DNA of 64,000 bases, from the NCBI GenBank assembly GCA_035447605.1, contig DAOTHJ010000007.1, positions 9,847 to 73,846 of the forward strand, written 5' to 3'. The notes beneath the pieces were generated by a model. The model ran no database searches and was not told where the DNA came from. It was given only the letters and a program-made list of their open reading frames with translations. The stretch comes from UMGS1668 sp035447605. GTDB taxonomy: Bacteria > Bacillota > Clostridia > Oscillospirales > Ruminococcaceae. This document shows, piece after piece, positions 31,414 through 39,602 of the stretch (position 1 is the first letter of the stretch; every line of letters begins with the position of its first letter). A program made the translations under genes and the position numbers.

Positions 31414-33558
31414 TCATTCTTTCTTCAAAAAGTTGGTCCAGCTGCTGTAATTTTCGTCATCGTCCCCGGGGGTGGCGACGTCGAAGCCTTTTTTCGCCTC
31501 AAAATCGGAGGCGGACTCAAAATTGTCGTTGTAATAATGCGGAACGGGGGCCGGAGCTTCCTTGGCCACAGCTTTTTCCGGATAGGGTTCCCTGCGGGTA
31601 AGGCGCTCGGCCGCTTTCTGCTCCTCTTTGGCATTTCTGCCGCGAACTACGAGCAGGACCACCACGAGGATGGCAAAGACCAATACGCCGCCGATGGCGA
31701 TCCAGACCCAGAGCGGAAGCCCGCCGCCGGCAGACTCATTGATCTCCAGCCAGACGATCAGGAACGGAGAGAGGCTTGTGAAATCCATGTCGAAGGTTTC
31801 GGCATTGGCGTTGGAGACCAGCTGAACCTCCACGATGGTGCCGGCCTCGGAGAGATAGGCGAAGCTGTTCGGCATTTCGGTGCTGTCCTTGATAACAAGA
31901 CGGCTGATACCGTTCTCCGTTTCAAAGCCGAGGAAGCTCACTTCGCTCTCTTCGCCGGATTCGCTGTCAAAATAGAGCGCTTTTTTGCCGTCCGGCAGAT
32001 AATAGCCCTCGCCGGTGAACTGATCCAGCGTGGTGACGTGGATCATCGCGAGAGAGGCTTCCTCATATGCGGAGGCAGGAACTTCGATGCTGCCCTGCAT
32101 GGCGAAAGAGGCAACTCCGGAGACGGGTTCGCTGTAGGTGCTGCCGTCCACCAGAAGGGAAAGATCGAACGCAGCGACGGCGTCGCCGCTGTTGACCAGT
32201 GCCGCGGTGGTATCGTCGGCGGCATTGCTGCCGTTGATGGCGGTCACCCAGAGCTGAGCGTTGCCGATGTCATCATCGAGCACCGCAGAGATGCCGGAGA
32301 CCGGGGTTTCGCCGGAGATGGTATAAGAAAGGGTGTTTGTGGTCTCTTCAGGTTCGCTGGATTCCGGCTCGGAACTGCTGGGTTCCGGTTCGGAGCTCGT
32401 GGGTTCCGGTTCGGAACTGGATTCCGGCACGCTGGAGGAAACTTCCGGCGGGGTGACGGCGGTCCACTGCGCGGTGGCGGAGTCGTTGCCGTTGATCGTC
32501 ACGGAAGTACCCGCAGCCAGCGTCTTGCTGACGGAGGCGATCCACCAGCCGGCGAAGGTGTAACCGTCGCGGGTGAAGCTGTTGGCCTCCAGCTTGATCG
32601 TGGTGCCGGCCGCATAGGTCTTGGTATAAGCGGTGCCGGTGCCTTTGCCCGGGCTGTAAGTAAGGGTCACATTGGCGACGACGGTCCAGGTGGCCGTAAT
32701 CGTCATGCTCTTTTTGATTGTGACTTTATCGCCGGCCTTCTTGACCGTGCCGTCCACATCCCATCCGGCAAAGGTGTAGCCGCTGAGGGTGTAGGGGTTG
32801 CTCGGCAGGGTGATGGAGTCGCCGTAATCCACGGTCTGAGTGGTAGGGGTTGTTCCGGTGGCCTTGCTGTTGCCGGAGGCATACTTGACCACGCAGGAGT
32901 CGCTTTCGTCCCACTGGGCCAGGAGCACAAGCTCATCGTCGCTGTTGAAAGCCTCTTCGGGGATCGTATCGCCGGCGTCGTAATACTCGCCTTTGTAGTC
33001 GTCGTCGCCCCTGGTGATCTTCCAGCAGTCAAAATCCCAGCCGGCATAATCGTCTTCATCAAAGACCTTGCTGACTTTCAGCGCGGTGAAGTCGCCGTCG
33101 ACATACTTGACGACATCGTCCGCGTCGCCGGCTTCGCCGATCTTGTAGGTGATTTTGTAATCGCCGTCGCCCTCGTCGTCTTCTTTCCAGACGGCGGTCA
33201 GCTTGATTACATCGTCCTCGTCGGCGTCGTCAACTTCAGCACCGGGGTCGACTCTGTCGTCGTCGTATTCCCAGTAGCGGAAGGTCCAGCCGTCGTAATC
33301 GTCCTCATCCCAGACATCGTCCGGCTCCAGAATTTCAACTGGCAGGTCATCTTCGTCATAATATTTATACACGGTTTCCAAATCGTCGTCATCCGGACCG
33401 TCGCCGACCTTGTACCAGATGGCAAAATAATGGTCGCTCTTGGTGGCCGCTTCTGCGGTTATGACGGCGCCGAGGGCGTCAGGCAAAAAAGAGCCGCCCA
33501 CGCCGAGGACCATCAGCGCCGCGAGGCACAGCGCAGCCAAATTTTTAAAGAGTTTCAC
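31414..33558 (-). CDS. membrane-anchored surface protein with InlB-type repeats (paralogue B)
   Basis: The 714-aa product shares the layout of paralogue A: signal peptide (ending near ITAEA), four InlB-type repeats, a linker of SSSEPEP units, a beta domain with FTSLSPFLIVWLE, one membrane helix (VWIAIGGVLVFAILVVVLLV) and a cytoplasmic tail of about 85 residues. The tails of A and B differ except for acidic and aromatic ends. The first two repeats are very rich in Asp and Glu (for example DDDDLETVYKYYDEDDLPVE), enough to bind cations. The GTG start follows AGGAGGT by 8 bases. The leader resembles that of paralogue A. Confidence 0.8.
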   Translation of the reverse strand: MKLFKNLAALCLAALMVLGVGGSFLPDALGAVITAEAATKSDHYFAIWYKVGDGPDDDDLETVYKYYDEDDLPVEILEPDDVWDEDDYDGWTFRYWEYDDDRVDPGAEVDDADEDDVIKLTAVWKEDDEGDGDYKITYKIGEAGDADDVVKYVDGDFTALKVSKVFDEDDYAGWDFDCWKITRGDDDYKGEYYDAGDTIPEEAFNSDDELVLLAQWDESDSCVVKYASGNSKATGTTPTTQTVDYGDSITLPSNPYTLSGYTFAGWDVDGTVKKAGDKVTIKKSMTITATWTVVANVTLTYSPGKGTGTAYTKTYAAGTTIKLEANSFTRDGYTFAGWWIASVSKTLAAGTSVTINGNDSATAQWTAVTPPEVSSSVPESSSEPEPTSSEPEPSSSEPESSEPEETTNTLSYTISGETPVSGISAVLDDDIGNAQLWVTAINGSNAADDTTAALVNSGDAVAAFDLSLLVDGSTYSEPVSGVASFAMQGSIEVPASAYEEASLAMIHVTTLDQFTGEGYYLPDGKKALYFDSESGEESEVSFLGFETENGISRLVIKDSTEMPNSFAYLSEAGTIVEVQLVSNANAETFDMDFTSLSPFLIVWLEINESAGGGLPLWVWIAIGGVLVFAILVVVLLVVRGRNAKEEQKAAERLTRREPYPEKAVAKEAPAPVPHYYNDNFESASDFEAKKGFDVATPGDDDENYSSWTNFLKKE

Positions 33559-33600
33559 ACAACATACCTCCTAAATTTGGAATATATTTCTACAGTATGG

Positions 33601-33629
33601 ATTATAACACACGGATCCGGCAAAGTCAC
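33601..33629 (-). promoter_or_regulatory. promoter of surface-protein paralogue B
   Basis: On the minus strand GTGACT (33624-33629) and a perfect TATAAT (33601-33606) are 17 bases apart, about 43 bases before the GTG start. Confidence 0.55.
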
Positions 33630-33728
33630 TACCGCAAATTATTAAATTCTTTTTAAAAATAACGGGTGCCAAAGCGGATTCCGAATGGTTCCGGATGAAT
33701 TTCTTCCTCTGCGGAATGAGAAAAATAC

Positions 33729-33757
33729 TTGTCAAGAAAAAGCCAATTTGCTATAAT
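33729..33757 (+). promoter_or_regulatory. tRNA-Leu promoter
   Basis: TTGTCA (33729-33734) and a perfect TATAAT (33752-33757) are separated by 17 bases, 10 bases before the mature tRNA 5' end. Confidence 0.9.
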
Positions 33758-33767
33758 ATACCCGCGC

Positions 33768-33854
33768 GCCGCTGTGGTGGAATGGCAGACACCGCGGACT
33801 TAAAATCCGCTGCCCGTTGAAGGCATACCAGTTCGAGTCTGGTCAGCGGCACCA
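33768..33854 (+). tRNA. tRNA-Leu (anticodon UAA)
   Basis: The 87-base gene includes the encoded CCA end. Acceptor arms GCCGCTG and CAGCGGC pair perfectly, the anticodon loop CTTAAAA gives UAA, and the long variable arm (TGCCCGTTGAAGGCA) is the class II form of leucine tRNA. The T-loop GTTCGAGTC is standard. It has its own promoter and a terminator about 25 bases downstream. Confidence 0.97.
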
Positions 33855-33879
33855 CCAGGCTTTGCTTGGACGCAAATCA

Positions 33880-33909
33880 CGCACTCACGTTTGTGGGTGC
33901 GTTTTGCTT
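33880..33909 (+). terminator. tRNA-Leu terminator
   Basis: CGCACTCAC (33880-33888) pairs with GTGGGTGCG (33893-33901) with one wobble, followed by TTTTGCTTT. Confidence 0.8.
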
Positions 33910-34051
33910 TGTGCCCGCGCCGGAGCCCGTATCCGGCCCGAACGGATGCTCCGCCGCCTGAAATCCGGATGCGCCGGGATCAAGCCGAAAATCCGAATCA
34001 AAAGGAAACATAGGAATATCGGAACCGGGCACTTCCCGGCCTTGCGTGTGT

Positions 34052-34086
34052 GAAACGCCCTCACGTCCGTGGGGGCGTTTCTTTTT
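34052..34086 (+). terminator. second hairpin terminator after tRNA-Leu
   Basis: GAAACGCCC-TCAC and GTGG-GGGCGTTTC form a long stem with the loop GTCC, followed by TTTTT. The loop and stem resemble the first tRNA terminator. Confidence 0.75.
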
Positions 34087-34215
34087 GCACGCATGCCTGA
34101 GAGGGTACTTGCTCTTTCGGCACCCGACGGATATCTTGGGGAGACCCGCTACCGGGCACCTTAAATTAAGTGGAAAAATTAGGCGGTTTTCCTGCGGGTT
34201 TCCAAAAAATTGCCG

Positions 34216-34252
34216 CAAAAAAAGCAAGCTCCGTTCGGAAGCCTGCTTTTTT
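34216..34252. terminator. terminator before the GNAT gene, usable on both strands
   Basis: AAAGCAAGCTCC and GGAAGCCTGCTTT form a stem with one bulge around GTTC; A and T runs lie on either side. On the minus strand it would end the ribU-ATPase-GNAT transcript, 250 bases after its last stop. Confidence 0.65.
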
Positions 34253-34499
34253 AAAAATGAAGGGATGTTTTGGAGATTTACCGTCTGTTTTTTTCCCGCA
34301 TAGGCACTGTGAAAAAATATTTTTCGGGGCTCTGCACGCGGCGTTTTCTGCCGGAGAGACCTCCAAAAGAAGATATTCTTGTCGCTCCGGTGTCCGGCCG
34401 GTGATCTCTTTTTGAGAAAAAGGGCGAGAGAGTATAGCCCACCGTGAGCCGGAAATCATGCCTTTTTCCAAAACATGCGGGGCGGAGAAAAAATCCAAG

Positions 34500-35069
34500 T
34501 CAGCCGGCGGTTTCGAGTATGTAGGGATGCTGGCCGTCGAAGCCGAGCCTGTTGATCGGCAGGATGGGCAAAGGAGGAATCTCCGGCTCCCGGAGCACCT
34601 TCTCCAGCGTGACGGTATCCTGCCACGTGCCGAGCTTATAGCCGGTATTGACGAAGCGTCCCACTTCCCGGAATCCGAATTTTTTGTGGAAGGAGAGGCT
34701 CACCTCATTGGAAGCGTTGATCAGCGCGTAATCCACATAAAAATTCATCGCCGTCAGGCATTCGAGCAGGGCGGTGTAGAGTTTATGGCCGACGCCGGTT
34801 CCGCGGCAGTCCTCCCGGAGGTAAATCGAGGACTCCACCGTCCAGTTGTAGGCGGCGCGGGTGTAGTTTGGCGAGCCGTAGGCATAACCGAGGATTTCGC
34901 CATCCCGCTCGTAGACGAGCCACGGGTACCGCTTCGTATATTTCTCTACCCGCCCCCGGAATTCCTCCAAAGAAGGCACCTCGTATTCAAAGGAGATCAC
35001 CGTTTTGCGCACATAGGGCGCGTAGACCGCCAGCATCTGTTCCGCGTCGTCCGGCGCGGCGAAACGCAT
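34500..35069 (-). CDS. GNAT-family acetyltransferase, phosphinothricin-acetyltransferase-like
   Basis: The 189-aa product has the Pat-type pattern MLAVYAPYVRKTVISFEYE, WLVYERDGEILGYAYGS and the acetyl-CoA loop REDCRGTGVGHKLY, with late VSLSFHKKFGFREVGRF. Members acetylate small amines or amino-acid analogues; the native substrate here is unknown. The ATG at 35069 overlaps the ATPase stop, so it is translated as the last gene of the ribU operon. A longer open frame upstream is inside the ATPase gene. Confidence 0.85.
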   Translation of the reverse strand: MRFAAPDDAEQMLAVYAPYVRKTVISFEYEVPSLEEFRGRVEKYTKRYPWLVYERDGEILGYAYGSPNYTRAAYNWTVESSIYLREDCRGTGVGHKLYTALLECLTAMNFYVDYALINASNEVSLSFHKKFGFREVGRFVNTGYKLGTWQDTVTLEKVLREPEIPPLPILPINRLGFDGQHPYILETAG

Positions 35070-37357
35070 CAGTTCATTTCCCGTAAAGAACACCACCTTA
35101 TCACCACCTGTGCGAGCGTCAGCGGCAGCAGGCAGCATAGAATCAGAATTGTTTTTCCGCCGAGCGCCGTGAAGAGGAAAAACTCCGGGAACAGCGCCGC
35201 GGCGACGACCAACAGGAGGAACATGGAACCCACGAGTAAAGCCCGCTTAAGGTTGAGCGGCATACAGGCCGCCAGCAGCGCCATCAGACCGGAAACGGCC
35301 GTATAGTAGACGCAGGCGGTGGAAATCTCTTCGGATGAAATGCCGAAATAGGCACCCAGCGTCATCAGCGTGAGCACGCCGGCAAACACCGTTGCGCCCG
35401 CAAGGCCGGCCCATCGCAGCACCGATCTCATGAAATTTTTCGGGATCGGCATCTCCTCCGGTTCCAGAGAGAGCGTGAGCCCGGGGATGCCGGTCGCCAG
35501 CACGCCGATGAGCGTCATCTGGATCGGCACGAACGGATAGGAAAACGGGAGAATCAGCAGCACCGCCGCCAGCGCAAAGGAGTAGAAGGTTTTGGAAAGG
35601 AAGAGCACCGCGGTTCTGCGGATGTGGTGCACAACCCGGCGTCCCTCCGAAACGGCCGCCGGCAGCGCGTCGAAGCCGGGCAGCACCATATCGGCGGCAT
35701 GCCTTGCGGCGGGGGAGCCGGTCTTGATCGCGGCGGAAAAATCCGCTTCCCGCAGGGCCGGCACGTCGTTGACGCCGTCGCCAAACATTGCAACCGTATG
35801 GCCCTCCGCTTTTAGCAGGTGAATGATCCTCTGTTTCTGCTCCGGAGAGACGCGGCCGAAGACGACGTGATCTTTGGCGGCTTCGGCGAGCTGCGCATCG
35901 GAGAGCGCGGAGGCGTCGGCGCAGCGTTGCGTGCCGGGAATTCCGGTCTTTTCCGCAACAAATGCGGCGGAATGCGGGTTATCTCCGCTGAGAATGCGGA
36001 TCGAGACGCCGTTTTTGAGAAAATAGCGGAGAATCTCGCCCGCGCCGGGACGGATCTCCTCACCCAGCAGGAGAAAACACAAGGGCTTGTCCGGCCGGTA
36101 ACCGCCGTCGGAGCGGCTTCCCGCACAGAGCAGGAGAACGCGGTTTCCCGCAGCGGCATAGCCTTCAAAATCCGATAGAACCGCGGGGTCGGCGGTGAGA
36201 ACTTCCGGCGCGCCAAGAAGAAAGACGCCGTACCGGCCGAAATCCGCCGCGCAGTACCGGCGTTCGGAGGAGAAGGGAAGGGCGTCCTCGGCGGCCCAGT
36301 TTGCCTCCGAGGAGACGGCCTTTTCCAGCGCGGAGGTCGTGCCGTCGCGCTCAGGCAGCGCCGTCAGAATACCCGAAAGAATATTGTTGTAGTTGAAGTC
36401 CGGGTCCAGCGGGACGATGCCCTTGAGCACGTCGACGCCGGTTGTCAGCGTGCCGGTCTTGTCAAGGCACAATACGTCCGCCCGGGCGAGATTTTCATAG
36501 GAATAGATGTCCCGCGGCAGGGCGCCGTGCCGTGCGAGACGGATTACGCCCTCGGTGAAGCTGACGCTGGTCAGCAACCAGAGCCCGTCCGGAATCATGC
36601 CGAGCATCGCTGCGGCGGAACGGACGGCGGTCTCCGCATAGGGGAGGCCGGAATAATAATAATCGTAGATAAAAAGCACGGCGCCGATCGGCAATACAAA
36701 CGCCGAGAGGCCGTGAATCAGCTTCCGGAGCGTCGCCTTGAGCACCGGCTCGGTCTTACCGGCCGATCTTGCGGCGGCGGCGATCTTTTCGGCTCTCCGG
36801 GTATCCCCAACGGCGGTCACCTTCGCGGCGCAGAGGCCGGAGACGCAGCAGCTTCCGGAAAAAACGTCGTCGCCCGGCTGTTTCATAACCGGGATGCTTT
36901 CCCCGGTGAGCATGGATTCATTGAGCTCCGCGCGGCCGCCGAGCACAGAAAGATCGGCAAAGACCTGATCGCCCGCCCGGATGAGCACCACGTCGCCGAG
37001 GACGAGCTTCTCCGCGGGCAGAGAGACCTCTTTTCCGTCGCGGACGGCGAGGGCGTCTCCGCTCTGCAGCAGGGTGAGCCCATCCAGGACCTTCTTCGCC
37101 CGGATCTCCTGAATCGTGCTGATCAGAAAATTGCTGACGACAATGCCGAGAAAAAGCAGATTTTTCCATGATTCGGCCGAGATGACGAGAGCCGCCAGCA
37201 GCAGATGGATAAAATTATACCAGGTAAACAGGTTGGCCCGGATAATCTGCCCAACGGAGCGGTTCTGTTTTCTTTTCGGGATATTGGCGAGGCCCCTTTT
37301 TTCCAGATCAGTGGCCTCTGCCGATGTCTTTGCACCCCAGTCCGATAAAATCTGCAA
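35069..37357 (-). CDS. P-type cation-transporting ATPase, CtpE-like
   Basis: The 762-aa membrane pump has actuator motif LTGES (150-154), phosphorylation site DKTGTLT (299-305), and hinge GDGVNDVPALREADFSAAI. Ten membrane segments are expected, four of them before the P-domain. The M4 site reads GMIPDGLW. The cysteine-rich metal-binding N-terminal domains of copper or zinc pumps are absent, and the layout is that of the CtpE branch, which includes a calcium-uptake pump in mycobacteria. The actual ion is not certain. The TTG start follows GGAGG by 7 bases and lies 14 bases after the ribU stop, so it is part of that operon. Confidence 0.88.
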   Translation of the reverse strand: MQILSDWGAKTSAEATDLEKRGLANIPKRKQNRSVGQIIRANLFTWYNFIHLLLAALVISAESWKNLLFLGIVVSNFLISTIQEIRAKKVLDGLTLLQSGDALAVRDGKEVSLPAEKLVLGDVVLIRAGDQVFADLSVLGGRAELNESMLTGESIPVMKQPGDDVFSGSCCVSGLCAAKVTAVGDTRRAEKIAAAARSAGKTEPVLKATLRKLIHGLSAFVLPIGAVLFIYDYYYSGLPYAETAVRSAAAMLGMIPDGLWLLTSVSFTEGVIRLARHGALPRDIYSYENLARADVLCLDKTGTLTTGVDVLKGIVPLDPDFNYNNILSGILTALPERDGTTSALEKAVSSEANWAAEDALPFSSERRYCAADFGRYGVFLLGAPEVLTADPAVLSDFEGYAAAGNRVLLLCAGSRSDGGYRPDKPLCFLLLGEEIRPGAGEILRYFLKNGVSIRILSGDNPHSAAFVAEKTGIPGTQRCADASALSDAQLAEAAKDHVVFGRVSPEQKQRIIHLLKAEGHTVAMFGDGVNDVPALREADFSAAIKTGSPAARHAADMVLPGFDALPAAVSEGRRVVHHIRRTAVLFLSKTFYSFALAAVLLILPFSYPFVPIQMTLIGVLATGIPGLTLSLEPEEMPIPKNFMRSVLRWAGLAGATVFAGVLTLMTLGAYFGISSEEISTACVYYTAVSGLMALLAACMPLNLKRALLVGSMFLLLVVAAALFPEFFLFTALGGKTILILCCLLPLTLAQVVIRWCSLREMN

Positions 37358-37371
37358 GTCTCACCCTCCGT

Positions 37372-37920
37372 TCACCGATCCAGTTCTTTATGTATCAGGC
37401 GGCTGATGCGCTTATAGACAAGTGCCGTGACGGCCGCGTTGGCGCCCGCCTTCAGCAGATTAAAAGGCAGGATCACCGGCAGCATCATTTGAAGTACCGC
37501 ATCCCTCGGCGTGTTCATAAAGATCGGCGTCAGCCAGAGGTTCATTCCGGCCATGACCGCCGTCTGAAGAAGAACGCCGAGAGCAAGGGCAAAGTAGGCG
37601 GCCCGGCGGCTCTTGTGCCGGCGGTAGATGGCGCCGGCGGCCAAAGCAAAGCAGCCTGTCGCCGCAAGGTGCATAATAATGCCGATGATGCCGCTGCCGG
37701 AGCTGACGGTGAAGCCCTGAATCACCGAGACCGCCGCGGTCAGCAGAAAGCCCCATCCGGGCCCGAAGAGGAACGTTCCGATCAGAATCGGAATGTCCGC
37801 CGGGTCATATTCGAGGAAAGGCGCCGGCGGAAACGGAATCCGCACAAGCAGCATCAGTACGACGGAACAGGCGGCCAGAACGCCGAGCGTCACCATTTTT
37901 TTGGTTGAGATTGTTTTCAT
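37372..37920 (-). CDS. ribU: ECF transporter S component, riboflavin type
   Basis: The 182-aa integral membrane protein captures riboflavin for an energy-coupling-factor transporter. It has the S-component N-terminus KMVTLGVLAACSVVLMLLVR and six predicted membrane segments. The typical FLEYDPADIPILIGTFLFGP motif occurs near residue 35. The GTPase/ECF module is not in this window and is shared in such organisms. The FMN riboswitch upstream supports riboflavin as ligand. ATG with GGGGAGAA before it; the frame further upstream has no start site. Confidence 0.93.
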   Translation of the reverse strand: MKTISTKKMVTLGVLAACSVVLMLLVRIPFPPAPFLEYDPADIPILIGTFLFGPGWGFLLTAAVSVIQGFTVSSGSGIIGIIMHLAATGCFALAAGAIYRRHKSRRAAYFALALGVLLQTAVMAGMNLWLTPIFMNTPRDAVLQMMLPVILPFNLLKAGANAAVTALVYKRISRLIHKELDR

Positions 37921-38112
37921 AAGATTCTCCCCTCGCCGGACCGTGCGGCCGGCCAATCGTTGGATTCCGTACGGGGCAGACATGGCCGCCGTGCGGGAAA
38001 GATTTCGGCGGCGTCTTTCCGCCGGAGAATGAGGGGCGTCTTCTTATAGTATGGCCGCGCGGCGCGCCGTCAAACCAAAAGGGTGAGACAAGCATGGGAG
38101 CCGCGCCCGATC

Positions 38113-38151
38113 CTAAAAAGAGAGCCCCGATGAATGGAATGCCATCGGGGC
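38113..38151 (-). terminator. regulatory terminator of the FMN riboswitch
   Basis: GCCCCGATG (38124-38132) and CATCGGGGC (38143-38151) form the stem; read on the minus strand CTCTTTTTAGG follows. It lies between the aptamer and ribU and would stop transcription when FMN is bound. Confidence 0.8.
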
Positions 38152-38159
38152 CTTTGTGC

Positions 38160-38356
38160 TATGGTTCGTTTCGCCATCCGGACTTTACCGTCGGTACCGG
38201 AATCACACCGGTTCAGTCGCGCCCTGCCCGGGAGCGGAAAGCCGCGGATTTTTTCCACAGATTTCCGGCCATGCCGGGAGAAACGCAAGTCTCGGACTAA
38301 TCCGGCCAAAACAGCCGGACATTACCGCCGGTAGGGAATTTCACCCTGCCCCGAAA
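38160..38356 (-). promoter_or_regulatory. FMN riboswitch (RFN element)
   Basis: The minus strand carries the conserved pieces of the RFN aptamer: GGGGCAGGGTGAAATTCCC and ACCGGCGGTAATGTCC near the 5' end, AGTCCGAGA in the middle, then GTGTGATTCCGGTACCGACG and AGTCCGGATGG near the 3' end. FMN binding should favour the downstream terminator and shut off ribU and the genes behind it. The segment between the halves is long, as allowed in this family. Confidence 0.95.
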
Positions 38357-38380
38357 CAGATTTTTTGAGAAAACGGAGGA

Positions 38381-38812
38381 TTACTCCTTGTCGTCCTCGC
38401 CCTCATCTTCGTCTTCGAGATCGAACTCGAGCAGCTCGCCGCAGTTCGGGCATTTCATCTCTCCGCCGTTGATGGTATCCTCATCCACGCAGATGGATTC
38501 GCCGCAGGCAGGGCATTTGACTTCGTACATGCCGTCTTCGCCGCCGCAGCAGCAGGAGCAGCCGTCCTCGTCCTCGTCCTCATCCTCGTCTTCTTCGCCG
38601 TAATAATCGTCTTCGAGACGGCCGAGGTCCTCGTCGATCGCTTCGACCTCTTCGCCCAGCTCGCCCAGTTCATCCTCGGCGTCGGAGATCGCGTACGCGA
38701 CATCCTCCAGGATCTCGGAGATGGCCTTGATGAGTTTCGTCTCTTTATTGTCTTCCAGTTCCATGCCCTCGATGAGTCCCTTCAGGTGGGCAACTTTTTC
38801 AGTGATGTTCAT
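38381..38812 (-). CDS. acidic zinc-ribbon protein, CD1247-like family
   Basis: The 143-aa product begins MNITEKVAHLKGLIEGMELE, with two helices and a very acidic region (DEDEDEDEDG) next to a CSCCCGGEDG cluster. The C-terminus is a zinc ribbon, KCPACGESICVDE and KCPNCGELLEF. This set is seen in a conserved but uncharacterised Clostridia family. The ribbon could bind nucleic acid or RNA polymerase. It lies 73 bases after efp and directly upstream of the FMN riboswitch. Confidence 0.75.
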   Translation of the reverse strand: MNITEKVAHLKGLIEGMELEDNKETKLIKAISEILEDVAYAISDAEDELGELGEEVEAIDEDLGRLEDDYYGEEDEDEDEDEDGCSCCCGGEDGMYEVKCPACGESICVDEDTINGGEMKCPNCGELLEFDLEDEDEGEDDKE

Positions 38813-38885
38813 AAACGGAAACCTCCATACTTCTTTTTTTAAAGGTGGAAAACGCGTTGTTTTTCGGAATTAGTATGCCCGGAAA

Positions 38886-39443
38886 TCAGGCTCTTTCCAT
38901 ATATTCGCCGGTGCGGGTGTCGACGCGGATGTGATCGCCCTCGTTGATGAAGAGCGGGACCTTGATTTCGGCGCCGGTTTCGACGACGGCGGGTTTCGTA
39001 ACGTTGGTGGCGGTGTCGCCGCGGACACCGGGTTCGGTGTGGGTGACCTCGAGCTCGACGAAGGTCGGCGGCTCGACGCCGAAGATATTGCCCTTGTAAG
39101 ACATGACTTTGCAGTCCATATTCTCGAGAACAAATTTAAAGTTGTCACCGAGCGTATCCTTGGAGATCGGGACGGACTCGAAGCTTTCCGGGTCCATAAA
39201 ATAATAGAGATCGCCGTCGTTGTAAAGATACTGCATATCTTTTCTTTCGATATAGGCGGACGGGAATTTGTCGGACGGGTTAAATGTGTGCTCGACCACG
39301 GAGCCGGAGATCACGTTTCTGATCTTCGTGCGGACGAAAGCGGCACCCTTGCCCGGCTTGACGTGCTGGAATTCGATGATTGAGTATACATTTCCCTCCA
39401 TCTCGAAAGTAGCGCCGTTTCTGAAATCGCCGGCAGAAATCAT
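38886..39443 (-). CDS. efp: elongation factor P
   Basis: The 185-aa factor rescues ribosomes stalled at polyproline. The KOW-like N-terminal domain has MISAGDFRNGATFEMEGNVY and the loop HVKPGKGAAFVRTKIRN, with the lysine that is modified in many species. OB domains II and III follow, ending RVDTRTGEYMERA. Size is normal. The ATG follows TAGGAGGTAAAATT. The neighbouring M24 peptidase gene ends 159 bases upstream; this pairing is common. Confidence 0.97.
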   Translation of the reverse strand: MISAGDFRNGATFEMEGNVYSIIEFQHVKPGKGAAFVRTKIRNVISGSVVEHTFNPSDKFPSAYIERKDMQYLYNDGDLYYFMDPESFESVPISKDTLGDNFKFVLENMDCKVMSYKGNIFGVEPPTFVELEVTHTEPGVRGDTATNVTKPAVVETGAEIKVPLFINEGDHIRVDTRTGEYMERA

Positions 39444-39602
39444 AATTTTACCTCCTAATTATAAATACGCGGAATTCAACATTTAAATTCTATCCGATTT
39501 TTGCCTGTTTTGCAATACTTTTGCGCATGAAAATATGGGTGAGAACGCCTTGACGGCCTGATTTTTCTATAAAACCTGAAAAAACGCCCCGCGAAAAAGC
39601 CC

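Larger units (their letters stand above)
33855..34499. other. 645-base gap with three terminators and no ORF
   Basis: After the tRNA, hairpins occur near 33.89, 34.07 and 34.24 kb (listed separately). No protein gene with a ribosome site is supported. The 33910-34050 interval could encode a small RNA ending at the second hairpin, though no promoter is evident. Confidence 0.5.

Noticed and set aside
29132..33645. Two long plus-strand frames opposite the surface-protein genes
   Set aside because: The minus-strand products have signal peptides, repeats and membrane helices with good ribosome sites; the plus-strand frames have none of these.
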